From Saccharopolyspora hirsuta (GTDB lineage: Bacteria > Actinomycetota > Actinomycetes > Mycobacteriales > Pseudonocardiaceae), in NCBI RefSeq assembly GCF_008630535.1, contig NZ_VWPH01000013.1, positions 62,001-126,000 on the forward strand: a stretch of DNA of 64,000 nt, written 5' to 3'. The position numbers and the translations under genes are program-made. The notes below the pieces were generated by a model. It saw nothing but the letters and a program-made list of their open reading frames with translations, was not told the origin of the DNA and did no database searches. This document shows positions 53,644-61,425 of the stretch, piece after piece (within the stretch, counting starts at the first letter, position 1; each line of letters starts with the position of its first letter).

Positions 53644-53893
53644 GCGTTTTCCCTCCCACCTGCGAAAGCCAACGGTCTGCACGATGCCGACGCGCTCGAT
53701 ACCCCCCGACGTGTTTCGGACGGCGCCTCCGAGATAGTACGGCCGATCGCCCGAACTGACGATAGGACCGACAATTTCTTCACAATCAGTGCACGATCCC
53801 GCCTGGCACCTCGTCTATTTCGACCAACCGTGCTATGCCGTTTGACCGGCACAAATACGCTCGATCACACCCTGCGCCCTCAATTGAACGCGA

Positions 53894-54763
53894 TCAGTAG
53901 CCGGCCGCTTCGCGCGGGTGTGTTCCTCGTCGCTCCGCGGCGATCCCGGCCAAACGGACATCGGATCCGATCCGGTGGGCGACCGCGTTGCGCCCCGCCT
54001 GCTTGGCGGCGTAGAGGAGGGCGTCGGCGCTGATCAACTGCTGCTCGGCGGAGATCGGCGCGGGTCCGGCGGCGGTGTGCTCGTGCGCGACGCCGACGCT
54101 GACCGTCACCCGCAGCCCCGGGGCCATCTGCGACCACGGGAACCGCTCCACCGACGAGCGGGCGGTCTCGCAGACCGCGACCGCTGCCGCCGGTTCGACG
54201 TCCGGCAGCACGAGCACGAACTCCTCTCCGCCGTAGCGCGCGCAGAACGCGCCGCTCGGCAGTGCCTTCTGCAGCAGGTCGACCACCCGTTGCAGCACCC
54301 GGTCGCCGATCAGGTGCCCGTAGGTGTCGTTGACCTGCTTGAACCAGTCCAGGTCGACCAGCGCGACGGCGAGCCCGGCGTCGGAGCCCGCGTGCTCGGT
54401 GAGCAGGTCGGCCAGCCGTTCGTCCAAGTAGCGCCGGTTGTAGCTCGCGGTGAGGCTGTCGCGCATGCTCTGCTCGCGGGCTTCGGCGTGCTCGCGGCGC
54501 AGCCGGTTGACCTCGTGGCGCAGCTGCTCCGGCACCCGCGGGACGTCCACGCTGGACCGCAGGTCCAGCGCCGAGCGCAGGTGGTGGTAGGCCTGGCGCC
54601 ACTGGCCGCGCGAGGCCAGCAGGCTCGCGATCGATTCGTGCAGATCCGCCATCCCGGTCCCGTTGGCCAGGTCCTGGCGGGTGCGGCGGCCGGGAGGCAG
54701 CACCGGCGCTCCGTCCTCGCGAAGGGGTTCCGGCCCGGCGAAACCGTTGCGCAGTCCGGTCAT
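53894..54763 (-). CDS. GGDEF diguanylate cyclase
   Basis: A 289-residue cytoplasmic protein. The head (residues 35-100, ADLHESIASLLASRGQWRQA) looks TPR-like and leads into a GGDEF domain with SMRDSLTASYNRRYLDERL, ALVDLDWFKQVNDTYGH and GGEEF at 178-182. The usual inhibitory RxxD site five residues before is absent (SGAFCARYGGEEF), so feedback inhibition is unlikely. It should make c-di-GMP from two GTP. ATG 54763 has GGGAGGTGAG upstream. The 250-bp gap 53644-53893 beyond it carries the LCP promoter. Confidence 0.9.
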   Translation of the reverse strand: MTGLRNGFAGPEPLREDGAPVLPPGRRTRQDLANGTGMADLHESIASLLASRGQWRQAYHHLRSALDLRSSVDVPRVPEQLRHEVNRLRREHAEAREQSMRDSLTASYNRRYLDERLADLLTEHAGSDAGLAVALVDLDWFKQVNDTYGHLIGDRVLQRVVDLLQKALPSGAFCARYGGEEFVLVLPDVEPAAAVAVCETARSSVERFPWSQMAPGLRVTVSVGVAHEHTAAGPAPISAEQQLISADALLYAAKQAGRNAVAHRIGSDVRLAGIAAERRGTHPREAAGY

Positions 54764-55060
54764 CGCACTCACCTCCCGTCCGTGGTGTCGTCGGGTGTGA
54801 CGGATCGCTTGAGCTGGTCTGACACGCCCCTCGCTCAATTCCCTCAACCGGCTGACCCCCAGGTCTGGTCCGAATTGCCGAGCGCCGGACGAATCCCCAA
54901 CTGCCTAGGATGTGTACCGGGCCCGGGGTGGATGTGGAAGCGAAACGGATCGGACCCACCCGCACGGACGAGCAGGGCGACGCGCCCGTTCCACCACCGC
55001 ATTGCAACTTCATCGGCACCGGCCAGCCGCCGCGTTACCGGAATTTGATCAGGCAATCAT
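54764..55060. other. Intergenic region upstream of the GGEEF gene
   Basis: 297 bp without a supported gene. It must carry the promoter of the cyclase. I looked for the GEMM-type c-di-GMP riboswitch core and did not find it. Short plus-strand frames here are Arg/Pro-rich with no family match. Confidence 0.4.
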
Positions 55061-55498
55061 TCACCCGCTCGGACAAGGGGCGAATCCGTGCAGCCGCCCG
55101 TCCAGCACGACGAGGTGCTGCGAACCGATCTGGTGGCCGGTGACGGTGCCCGCCGTCCGCGTGGTCACCTCCACGCCGACCACCCAGACCTCGCCGCGCG
55201 GCGGCAGGCCGTCCGGTGCGTAGCCGGGATCGGGGCGCAGGGTGGACATGGCCGGGTCGAGCTCCACCGTGGTCCCGCCGAGGTCGCAGCTCCGGTCGGT
55301 GAAGTCCGGGTGCTGGGTGCGGCGGAAGAACTCCTGCTGGGCCTCCGGGCCGGACCGCGCGGCGGCGTTGTTGGCCGCGAAGTACTGCTGCGCCAACCGG
55401 AACGCGGGGGGCACCGCGGGCGACGGCGCGCAGGCCGCCGCGAAAGCCGCTGCCGCCGCGCCGATGAGGACACCTGATCGCGCAACGGTTTTCGACAC
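55061..55498 (-). CDS. Putative lipoprotein
   Basis: A 145-residue protein with a lipobox (AAAFAAACAPS, Cys23) and a soluble part that includes two Cys (RSCDLGG, FAPCPSG) likely forming a disulfide. Segments LAQQYFAANNAAARSGPEAQ and GEVWVVGVEVTTRTAGT recall small lipoproteins of actinomycetes, without a known function. GTG 55498 is chosen: GAGAGG lies about ten bases ahead. It follows dusB by 37 bases and may be its operon partner. Confidence 0.65.
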   Translation of the reverse strand: MSKTVARSGVLIGAAAAAFAAACAPSPAVPPAFRLAQQYFAANNAAARSGPEAQQEFFRRTQHPDFTDRSCDLGGTTVELDPAMSTLRPDPGYAPDGLPPRGEVWVVGVEVTTRTAGTVTGHQIGSQHLVVLDGRLHGFAPCPSG

Positions 55499-55535
55499 CC
55501 GGGGCTTTCCTCTCGTGTGCAGCACCGGTGCCGGA

Positions 55536-56684
55536 TCAGCCTCCGCTGTGGTCGATCTCCGCCGCGGTGGGCACGGTGACGTCGTCCGGGTCGTCGAGCC
55601 AGCCCTCCGGCAGCACGACCTTGCCCGCCGAGCCCTGGCGGCCGCGCGGCCCCTCGGCGTCGGTCGGGAACGGCACCTCCGGGTCGAGCTGGGCCAGCAG
55701 GTCCTCCAGCTGCGCCAGACTCGACACCATGCCGAACTGCTGCCGCAGCTCGGAGCCCACCGGGAAGCCGCGCAGGTACTGCGCCATGTGCTTGCGCAGG
55801 TCGCGCAGGCCCTTCTCCTCGCCCATGTGGTCGGCCAGCAGCTCGGCGTGCCGCTTGAGGACCGCGGCGACCTCGCCGAGCTTCGGCCCGGCCGGGATCG
55901 GCTCGCCGGCGAAGGCGGCCTGCAGGTCGCGGAACAGCCACGGCCGACCCAGGCAGCCGCGGCCGACCACGACGCCGTCGCAGCCGGTCTCGGCCATCAT
56001 CCGCAGCGCGTCGTCGGCGCTGAAGATGTCGCCGTTGCCGAGCACCGGGATCGTCTTGACGTGCTCCTTGAGCCGCGCGATGGCCGACCAGTCCGCGGTC
56101 CCCGAGTAGCGCTGGGCGGCGGTGCGGCCGTGCAGCGCGACGGCCGCGGCGCCGTTCTCCTCGGCCAGCCGACCCGCGTCGAGGTAGGTGATGTGGTCGT
56201 CGTCGATGCCGATGCGGAACTTCACCGTCACCGGGATCCCGGCCGGTTCGGCGGCGCGCACCGCGGCCTGGACGATCTCGGCGAACAGCCGCCGCTTGTA
56301 CGGCAGCGCGGAACCCCCGCCCTTGCGGGTCACCTTGGGCACGGGGCAGCCGAAGTTCATGTCGACGTGGTCGGCGAGGTCCTCGTCGACGATCATCTGC
56401 ACGGCCTTGCCCATGGTCACCGGGTCGACCCCGTAGAGCTGCATGGAGCGCGGGTGCTCGTCGGGGTCGAAGGTGATCATCTCGAGCGTCTTGGGGTGCC
56501 GTTCGACCAGCGCCCGGCTCGTGATCATCTCGCACACGTACAGCCCGGCGCCGTACTCGCGGCACAGCCGCCGGAAGGCGACGTTGGTGATCCCGGCCAT
56601 CGGCGCGAGCACGACCGGCGGATCGACCTCGTGCGGTCCGATCCTCAGTGCGGGCTTGCTCAACGTCGCGGTCACGACCTCCAT
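55536..56684 (-). CDS. dusB: tRNA-dihydrouridine synthase DusB
   Basis: A 382-residue FMN-dependent TIM-barrel enzyme that reduces uridines in tRNA D-loops. VVLAPMAGITNVAFRRLCRE opens the barrel; DMNFGCPVPKVTRKGGGSAL contains the catalytic Cys; FRIGIDDDHITYLD and ALHGRTAAQRYSG bind FMN and substrate; and VVVGRGCLGRPW is the phosphate loop. ATG 56684. Positional match to Rv0823c. Confidence 0.93.
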   Translation of the reverse strand: MEVVTATLSKPALRIGPHEVDPPVVLAPMAGITNVAFRRLCREYGAGLYVCEMITSRALVERHPKTLEMITFDPDEHPRSMQLYGVDPVTMGKAVQMIVDEDLADHVDMNFGCPVPKVTRKGGGSALPYKRRLFAEIVQAAVRAAEPAGIPVTVKFRIGIDDDHITYLDAGRLAEENGAAAVALHGRTAAQRYSGTADWSAIARLKEHVKTIPVLGNGDIFSADDALRMMAETGCDGVVVGRGCLGRPWLFRDLQAAFAGEPIPAGPKLGEVAAVLKRHAELLADHMGEEKGLRDLRKHMAQYLRGFPVGSELRQQFGMVSSLAQLEDLLAQLDPEVPFPTDAEGPRGRQGSAGKVVLPEGWLDDPDDVTVPTAAEIDHSGG

Positions 56685-56731
56685 TGTCGCTGGTGCGGCC
56701 CGTCACGTGCGCCGGGGGCGCGGGAAGTGCG

Positions 56732-56777
56732 GTCGTGCGCGGCGATGGTGGTAAGGACGACCACCGCCGCTCACGAC
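56732..56777 (-). terminator. CGTGAG-family hairpin upstream of dusB / after YqeB gene
   Basis: GTCGTGCGCGGCG and CGCCGCTCACGAC arms with inner GGTGGT/ACCACC. It overlaps the stop codon of the gene at 56771. One mismatch (C opposite T) lies in the outer arms. Confidence 0.6.
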
Positions 56778-57460
56778 GGGATGCGGCGGTACTGCTGGGT
56801 GTCGTCGCGGTCCCGGAGGACCACTCCGAGGGCTTGGAGCTGGTCGGCGAGGTCTGCTGCCGCTCCGTGCTGCTTGTCGGCGAGGGCTCGGGACCGGGCT
56901 CGGAGCAGGCCGTTGGTCTTCTCGTCCAGGTCCGGGTGGCCGTCCAGCCACTTCCGGAACTCGGACTCGTGGGGGTCGGCTTCGCCCGCCCACGGGTAGC
57001 CGAAGCGCTCGAAGGCCGCGCGGATCTCGTCCTTCGACAGGTCCGAGGACTTGTGGCGGGCCAGCTGCCGGGTGGTGGCGTCCAGGAAGACCAGGTCCTT
57101 GCGGTCCTGGAAGACCGCGTCGATCTGGTCGCGGCGGAGATATCGCTCCGCGCTGTCCTGCTTGAGGCGGACTCCTGCCGGGTCGACGGTCAGCTCCAGG
57201 CTCTCCTTCTTCGCCTCGGCCGCCAGCCAGGCGCCCGCGAGCAGGCCGACGACGGCCAGCACCGGCACCGCCCAGGCCGTCGGCAGGGTGGCGGCCAGGC
57301 GCAGCGGGCCGGGGGCGTCGCCGATCAGGTCGATGATCCAGTTCACCAGGGGTTTGACCAGGAAGCCCAGGCCGAGGCCGAGGGCGCCGCCGCCGATGCC
57401 CAGCGCCCAGAGCACGGCGTCCGGCATGCGGAGGGTGGTGGACGGGTCGGTGGTGGTCAT
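56771..57460 (-). CDS. YqeB-family-like membrane protein
   Basis: A 229-residue protein with two membrane segments (LWALGIGGGALGLGLGFLVK and TAWAVPVLAVVGLLAGAWLA), then a soluble beta domain (LELTVDPAGVRLKQDSAERY) and a charged helical C-terminus ending RDRDDTQQYRR. This matches my memory of actinobacterial proteins labelled YqeB, of unknown role. ATG 57460 overlaps the TetR stop (ATGA), so the regulator and this gene form an operon. Confidence 0.7.
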   Translation of the reverse strand: MTTTDPSTTLRMPDAVLWALGIGGGALGLGLGFLVKPLVNWIIDLIGDAPGPLRLAATLPTAWAVPVLAVVGLLAGAWLAAEAKKESLELTVDPAGVRLKQDSAERYLRRDQIDAVFQDRKDLVFLDATTRQLARHKSSDLSKDEIRAAFERFGYPWAGEADPHESEFRKWLDGHPDLDEKTNGLLRARSRALADKQHGAAADLADQLQALGVVLRDRDDTQQYRRIPS

Positions 57461-58059
57461 GCGGTGTCTCCATGGTGCGGTCGGGAGAGGAAGCGGGTGA
57501 TCATCCGGCGCAGCATCGGGCGCGGGTCGTGGTCGGGGTCGGCGTTGAGGAACGCGCCGTCGATGACGACCTGGATCCACTGGGCGGTCTCGCGCGGGTC
57601 CAGGTCCGGGTCGATCGCGCCGGTGCGGATGCCGCGCTCGACCAGCGCCGCGAAGCCCTCGTGCAGGACCGCCGTGGTCTCGGCGATGACCTGCTCCAGC
57701 TGCGGGTCCTTGCCGACCTGCCGGACCACCTCGACCAGGATCCCGGGGGCCAGCGGGTCCATCGCGTCCGCGGCCAGCGCGTCCACCATCGCCAGGATCG
57801 ACGCCACCGGGTCGTCGCCCGCGGCGTGCCGCTCCACGAGTTCGCGGGAGGCGGGCAGGTCCTGCTCGAAGATCGCGCGGAACAGGGCCCGCTTGTCGGT
57901 GAAGTAGTAGAAGACGCTCCCCGAGCTCAGCCCGGCGGCCTTCGCGATCTCCGCGGCCGAGGTGCTCTCGAACCCGCGCTCGGCGAACAGCGCCGCTGCC
58001 GCCTGCATGATCGCCTCGCGCCGCGCGGCAGCGCGCTCGTGGTCGACGGTCCGTGCCAT
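57457..58059 (-). CDS. TetR-family repressor
   Basis: A 200-residue regulator. The HTH (REAIMQAAAALFAERGFEST, then SAAEIAKAAGLSSGSVFYYF) is the classic TetR arrangement, with a ligand-binding helical C-terminal domain. A perfect 8-bp-arm palindrome centred 27 bases before its ATG 58059 is the likely operator. It is co-transcribed with the membrane protein gene downstream, which suggests that gene responds to the same ligand. Confidence 0.9.
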   Translation of the reverse strand: MARTVDHERAAARREAIMQAAAALFAERGFESTSAAEIAKAAGLSSGSVFYYFTDKRALFRAIFEQDLPASRELVERHAAGDDPVASILAMVDALAADAMDPLAPGILVEVVRQVGKDPQLEQVIAETTAVLHEGFAALVERGIRTGAIDPDLDPRETAQWIQVVIDGAFLNADPDHDPRPMLRRMITRFLSRPHHGDTA

Positions 58060-58076
58060 GCGCCCAGGCTAGCAGA

Positions 58077-58096
58077 TTAACTGATTGGTCAGTTAA
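58077..58096. promoter_or_regulatory. Operator-like palindrome for the TetR repressor
   Basis: TTAACTGATTGGTCAGTTAA has 8-bp arms TTAACTGA/TCAGTTAA with a four-base centre, AT-rich in a GC-rich genome, 17 bases upstream of the tetR start. Such sites are typical of autoregulated TetR genes. Confidence 0.75.
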
Positions 58097-58147
58097 AGAA
58101 TCGGCGCCGAAGGGAGGGCGCCCGCCGCGCGAGCGCCCCCGATCGGG

Positions 58148-58777
58148 TCAGAACTCGGCGTTGAGGCAGGCCAGGCGGCCTCCGGCGGTGCCAGCCTTGC
58201 CGGGTTCGGTGTGCGTGTGGGTCTCGTGGATCACGAAGGACTTCGCGTCCTGGCGGGTGTCGAACGACCAGGCGCCCTCGGTGGTGGCGCTGGCGTTGCC
58301 CTGCGCGTCGGTGTGGAAGTCCAGCCACACCTCGTTCTGCGGGTTCGCGTAGGCCGGGTCGACCGACGGCTTGACCGGGTCCGCCTTCTCCTGGAAGTGC
58401 GGGCCGGCGTCCTCGCCGGTGGCGCCGCAGGGCTTGGTGTGCACGTGCGCGCCGTACTCGCGGTTCGGCACCAGGCCGTGGACGTTGACGGTGATCTTGG
58501 TCCGGCCGTTGGTGCGCTGCGAGGTCAGGTCGACCTTGGCGCCGGTCGGGACCAGGGCCGGGTTGTAGGTGACCGCCTTGGCGCCCGGCTCGAAGGCCCC
58601 GTACGTCGCCGATGCCTGCTTGGTCGAGGCGGTCTGCTCGTGGCTCGGCGGGTGTTCCTGGGTGGGCTGGTTCCCGGTGGGCGGAGGCGTGGGGCCGCCG
58701 CCGCACCCGGCGAGCAGGGCCGCCGCCGCGCACGCGCCGACGATCGAACTGAGCAGTCGGGTCCGCTGCTGGAGCAT
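58148..58777 (-). CDS. sodC: Cu/Zn superoxide dismutase lipoprotein
   Basis: A 209-residue exported lipoprotein (LLAGCGGG, lipidated Cys25), a Pro/Gln linker, then a Cu/Zn SOD domain. EYGAHVHTKPCG and AGPHFQ carry copper and bridging His; LDFHTDAQGNAS the Zn ligands; and FVIHETHTHT with GGRLACLN the last copper His and active-site Arg. It removes superoxide at the cell surface. ATG 58777 follows AAGGA. It is a single gene. Confidence 0.9.
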   Translation of the reverse strand: MLQQRTRLLSSIVGACAAAALLAGCGGGPTPPPTGNQPTQEHPPSHEQTASTKQASATYGAFEPGAKAVTYNPALVPTGAKVDLTSQRTNGRTKITVNVHGLVPNREYGAHVHTKPCGATGEDAGPHFQEKADPVKPSVDPAYANPQNEVWLDFHTDAQGNASATTEGAWSFDTRQDAKSFVIHETHTHTEPGKAGTAGGRLACLNAEF

Positions 58778-58966
58778 GGGTATCCGTCCTTGTTCATCAC
58801 CGGATGTAGCGGCGTCGATTCTGCCCGTGATGTCTATTTCGCGGCCACGGGCAGAGGCGGGTGGCGTCCGAGTCGCCCCGGTCGAGCGTAGGGCGGCGCG
58901 GCCCGGACGTCCTGTCATGTGAAACGGGGGCGAACGTGAAATCGGCTCGCGGATAGGTTTGGCCGC

Positions 58967-59893
58967 ATGGCGTTGGCGCGGGGTTCGGACCGGACGTGGT
59001 TGGTGGCGCTGGCCACCGCGATGTGGGGCACGGACGCCCTGTGGCGGCAGCCGCTCGCGACGTCGCTGCCCTCGGCCAGCGTGGTGTTCTGGGAGCACGT
59101 GATCATCGTGCTGCTGCTGGCGCCGCTGCTGCCGCGGGCGTGGCGCGCGCTGGCGGCGTGCGGGTGGCGCGAGCGCATCGCGATGATCACCGTCGGCGTC
59201 GGCTCGTCGGCGCTGGCGACCGCGCTGTTCACGACCGCGTTCAAGGTCGGCGACCCGGTGACGCCGCTCGTCCTGCAGAAGCTGCAGCCGATCTTCGCGG
59301 CGGTGGCGTCCTACGCGCTGCTGCGCGAGCGGTTGAGCGCGCGGTACTTCGCCTTCGCGGTCCCGGCGCTGGTCGGGGCCTGGCTGCTGGCGTTCGAGGA
59401 CCCGCTGCACATCGAGGTCTCGCAGGTGGTGCCCGCTCTGCTGGCCCTGGGCGCGGCGGCGCTGTGGGCGGCGGGGACCGTGCTGGGCCGGTTCGTGAGC
59501 AGCCGGATCCCCGCGCGGGACGTGACGGCGCTGCGGTTCTCCATCGGTTTGCCCGCGGCTGCGGTGGTCCTGCTGGCCAGCGGGTCGCCGGTGGCGGTCG
59601 GCTGGGACAACGCGTTCGGCCTGGTCCTGCTGGCGCTGATCCCCGGGCTGATCGCGCTCGGCCTGTACTACGTGGGGCTGAGCACCACCCCGGCGGCGCG
59701 CGCGACGCTGGCGGAGCTGTCGTTCCCGGCGACGGCGGCGATCGTCGGGGTGTTCGTGCTGGGCGCGGAGCTGAGCGCGACGCAGTGGATCGGGTTCGTG
59801 CTGGTGGTCGCGATGGTCGCGGGCCTCGGCTGGCACGAGCGGGTCAGCCGCGTGAAGGTCGTCGAAGCCCCGGAGGTCGTGCCCAGCCGGTGA
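58967..59893 (+). CDS. EamA-family (DMT) transporter
   Basis: A 308-residue membrane protein with ten hydrophobic segments in two five-helix halves, each ending in an EamA-like block (PLVLQKLQPIFAAVASYALL; STTPAARATLAELSFPATAA). Such transporters export metabolites or amino acids; the substrate here is unknown. ATG 58967. It is tail-to-tail with the mycosin-like gene, and a strong hairpin separates them. Confidence 0.87.
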   Translation: MALARGSDRTWLVALATAMWGTDALWRQPLATSLPSASVVFWEHVIIVLLLAPLLPRAWRALAACGWRERIAMITVGVGSSALATALFTTAFKVGDPVTPLVLQKLQPIFAAVASYALLRERLSARYFAFAVPALVGAWLLAFEDPLHIEVSQVVPALLALGAAALWAAGTVLGRFVSSRIPARDVTALRFSIGLPAAAVVLLASGSPVAVGWDNAFGLVLLALIPGLIALGLYYVGLSTTPAARATLAELSFPATAAIVGVFVLGAELSATQWIGFVLVVAMVAGLGWHERVSRVKVVEAPEVVPSR

Positions 59894-59920
59894 TCGGCAC
59901 GTCCTTCTGCAGGTCAGAGA

Positions 59921-59964
59921 CCGTGAGTGTTTTGGGGGGCTATAGGCCCCCAAAACACTCACGG
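59921..59964. terminator. CGTGAG-family bidirectional terminator
   Basis: CCGTGAGTGTTTTGGGGG and CCCCCAAAACACTCACGG form an 18-bp stem with a CTATAG-type loop. Read in either direction the stem contains a T4 run. It sits between stops at 59893 and 59972. Confidence 0.9.
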
Positions 59965-59971
59965 GCCTTGG

Positions 59972-61117
59972 TCAGGAGGCCGGGCGCCAGCGGCGCTTCC
60001 GGCCTCGGGGGATGACGACCGCGAGTGCGGCGGCGGTGCCGATCACGAGTGCGGCGGCGATTGCCACGACCGCGGCGGTGATGGTCGGGGTGGGGTCGGT
60101 CGGGGGCGGCATGTGCACCGCTGCCGGGTTGGCTGGCGGTTTTCCTCCTGCGGCGGGGAGTTCAGCGGTCACCGCGGCAGCCGGGTCGACGATTCCGCTG
60201 CCCAGCAGCGGATTCGGGGCGCCGCCCGGCGGCGGGTAGGCCGTGTCGCGCAGGCGGCGGGCGAGCTCCGCGCCGGTCAGGTGCGGTCGGTAGGAGAGCA
60301 CCAGGGCCGCGGTGCCGGAGACCTGCGCGGCGGCCACCGCGTCCCCGCCCGAGATGAACAGGCCGCCGCCGCGAGGCCCGATCCCCGTCATGGCCGCGCC
60401 GGGGGCCGCCACGTCCACCTTGATCTGCGGCTGCGCGGTCCGGACGGGAGCCCCGTTCGGGCTGGTCGCGGCGACGGACAGGACTTCCGGGTAGGCGGCC
60501 GGGAACGCGGGGACGACGTCGTCGCGCTCCCCGGCCGACGCCGGGGCCACCACCACGGCACCGGCGGCTGCGGCATCCCGCACGGCTGCGGCCAGCGACT
60601 CGCTGGGTCCGGTGGCGGCAGCGGCCACCGAGATGACGCGCGCACCACCGGCGACCGCACTGCGAATGCCGTTGGCCAGACCGTCGGCGGTGGCGTTGCC
60701 CCGGTCGTCCGTGGCGCGAACGGCCAGGATCCGAGCGCCCGGCGCAACCCCGGCGAAACCGCCGCCCGGATGCGGAGCAGCGGCGATGATGCCCGCGACG
60801 AAGGTCCCGTAACCGACGCAGTCCGGACCGGCCCCGCTCACCCGCCCGGCCAGCGCCGGTGACGTCGCGTCCACCCCGGAGCCGACGACGGCGACCGTCA
60901 CCCCGGAGCCGTTCCCGTGCTCCCACGCCCGTTCCGGCTGGAGCTGAGCCTGCGCCCACGGCTTCTCCGTGGTGTCCACAGTGGATCCAGTGCGGCACTC
61001 CTGGTAGGACGAGAGGGTCGGGGAGATCGCCGGGAGTTCCGGCGCGGCGATCGCGGCCGGGGCCGAAAGCACCGACGCGGCAACGAGAACGGTCAACGAC
61101 CGGACACCACTTCGCAC
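59972..61117 (-). CDS. Catalytically dead mycosin-like subtilase
   Basis: A 381-residue protein with the mycosin layout: signal peptide (LTVLVAASVLSAPAAIAA), subtilase domain, Pro-rich linker and C-terminal membrane helix (VVAIAAALVIGTAAALAVVI) with a basic tail. Mycosins are T7SS-linked serine proteases. Here all three catalytic residues are changed: the Asp block reads VAVVGSGVD (Gly79), the His block VGYGTFVAGI (Tyr103), and the Ser block SGGDAVAAAQVSG (Ala260). The oxyanion Asn is also lost. It should be a pseudoenzyme; a structural role in a T7SS-like assembly is inferred. Confidence 0.85.
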   Translation of the reverse strand: MRSGVRSLTVLVAASVLSAPAAIAAPELPAISPTLSSYQECRTGSTVDTTEKPWAQAQLQPERAWEHGNGSGVTVAVVGSGVDATSPALAGRVSGAGPDCVGYGTFVAGIIAAAPHPGGGFAGVAPGARILAVRATDDRGNATADGLANGIRSAVAGGARVISVAAAATGPSESLAAAVRDAAAAGAVVVAPASAGERDDVVPAFPAAYPEVLSVAATSPNGAPVRTAQPQIKVDVAAPGAAMTGIGPRGGGLFISGGDAVAAAQVSGTAALVLSYRPHLTGAELARRLRDTAYPPPGGAPNPLLGSGIVDPAAAVTAELPAAGGKPPANPAAVHMPPPTDPTPTITAAVVAIAAALVIGTAAALAVVIPRGRKRRWRPAS

Positions 61118-61207
61118 CCCTCGAAGCTAAGCCGCACCGACCCGTGGCCGACACGTCCCGAAAAGGGGTCCTCCGGAACCTCGCGCCTTCCGGCCTCGTG
61201 CCCAGAG

Positions 61208-61425
61208 GTGATTTCAATGGAAATCGGACATCTGATTTCCATTGAAATCGCGTCACCCCCCGGGCGTCACCCCGGGTCAGATCGGTAGGTCCTCTGGTGA
61301 TTCCGCGCTCCTCCGGGCTCGTGTCCAGGGGTGATTTCCATTGAAATCGGAGATCCGATTTCCATTGAAATCGCGTCACCCCCCGGGCGTCACCCCGGGC
61401 GTCACCCCGGGTCAGATCGGCAGGT
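61208..61425. repeat. Tandem ~123-bp duplication with 16-bp unit pairs
   Basis: Two units start at 61208 and 61331. Each holds a 16-bp pair at 24-bp pitch (inverted at 61210-61249; direct at 61333-61372), GTCACCCCGGG repeats, and the sequence of the AAA gene's last codons (CAGATCGG.AGGTCCTC). The real gene end is in the second unit, so the first carries a copied gene tail. Confidence 0.8.

Noticed and set aside
54910..55143. Short plus-strand frames upstream of the GGEEF gene
   Set aside because: Arg/Pro-rich, no homology sense, no ribosome site, and they run into the antisense of the lipoprotein gene.
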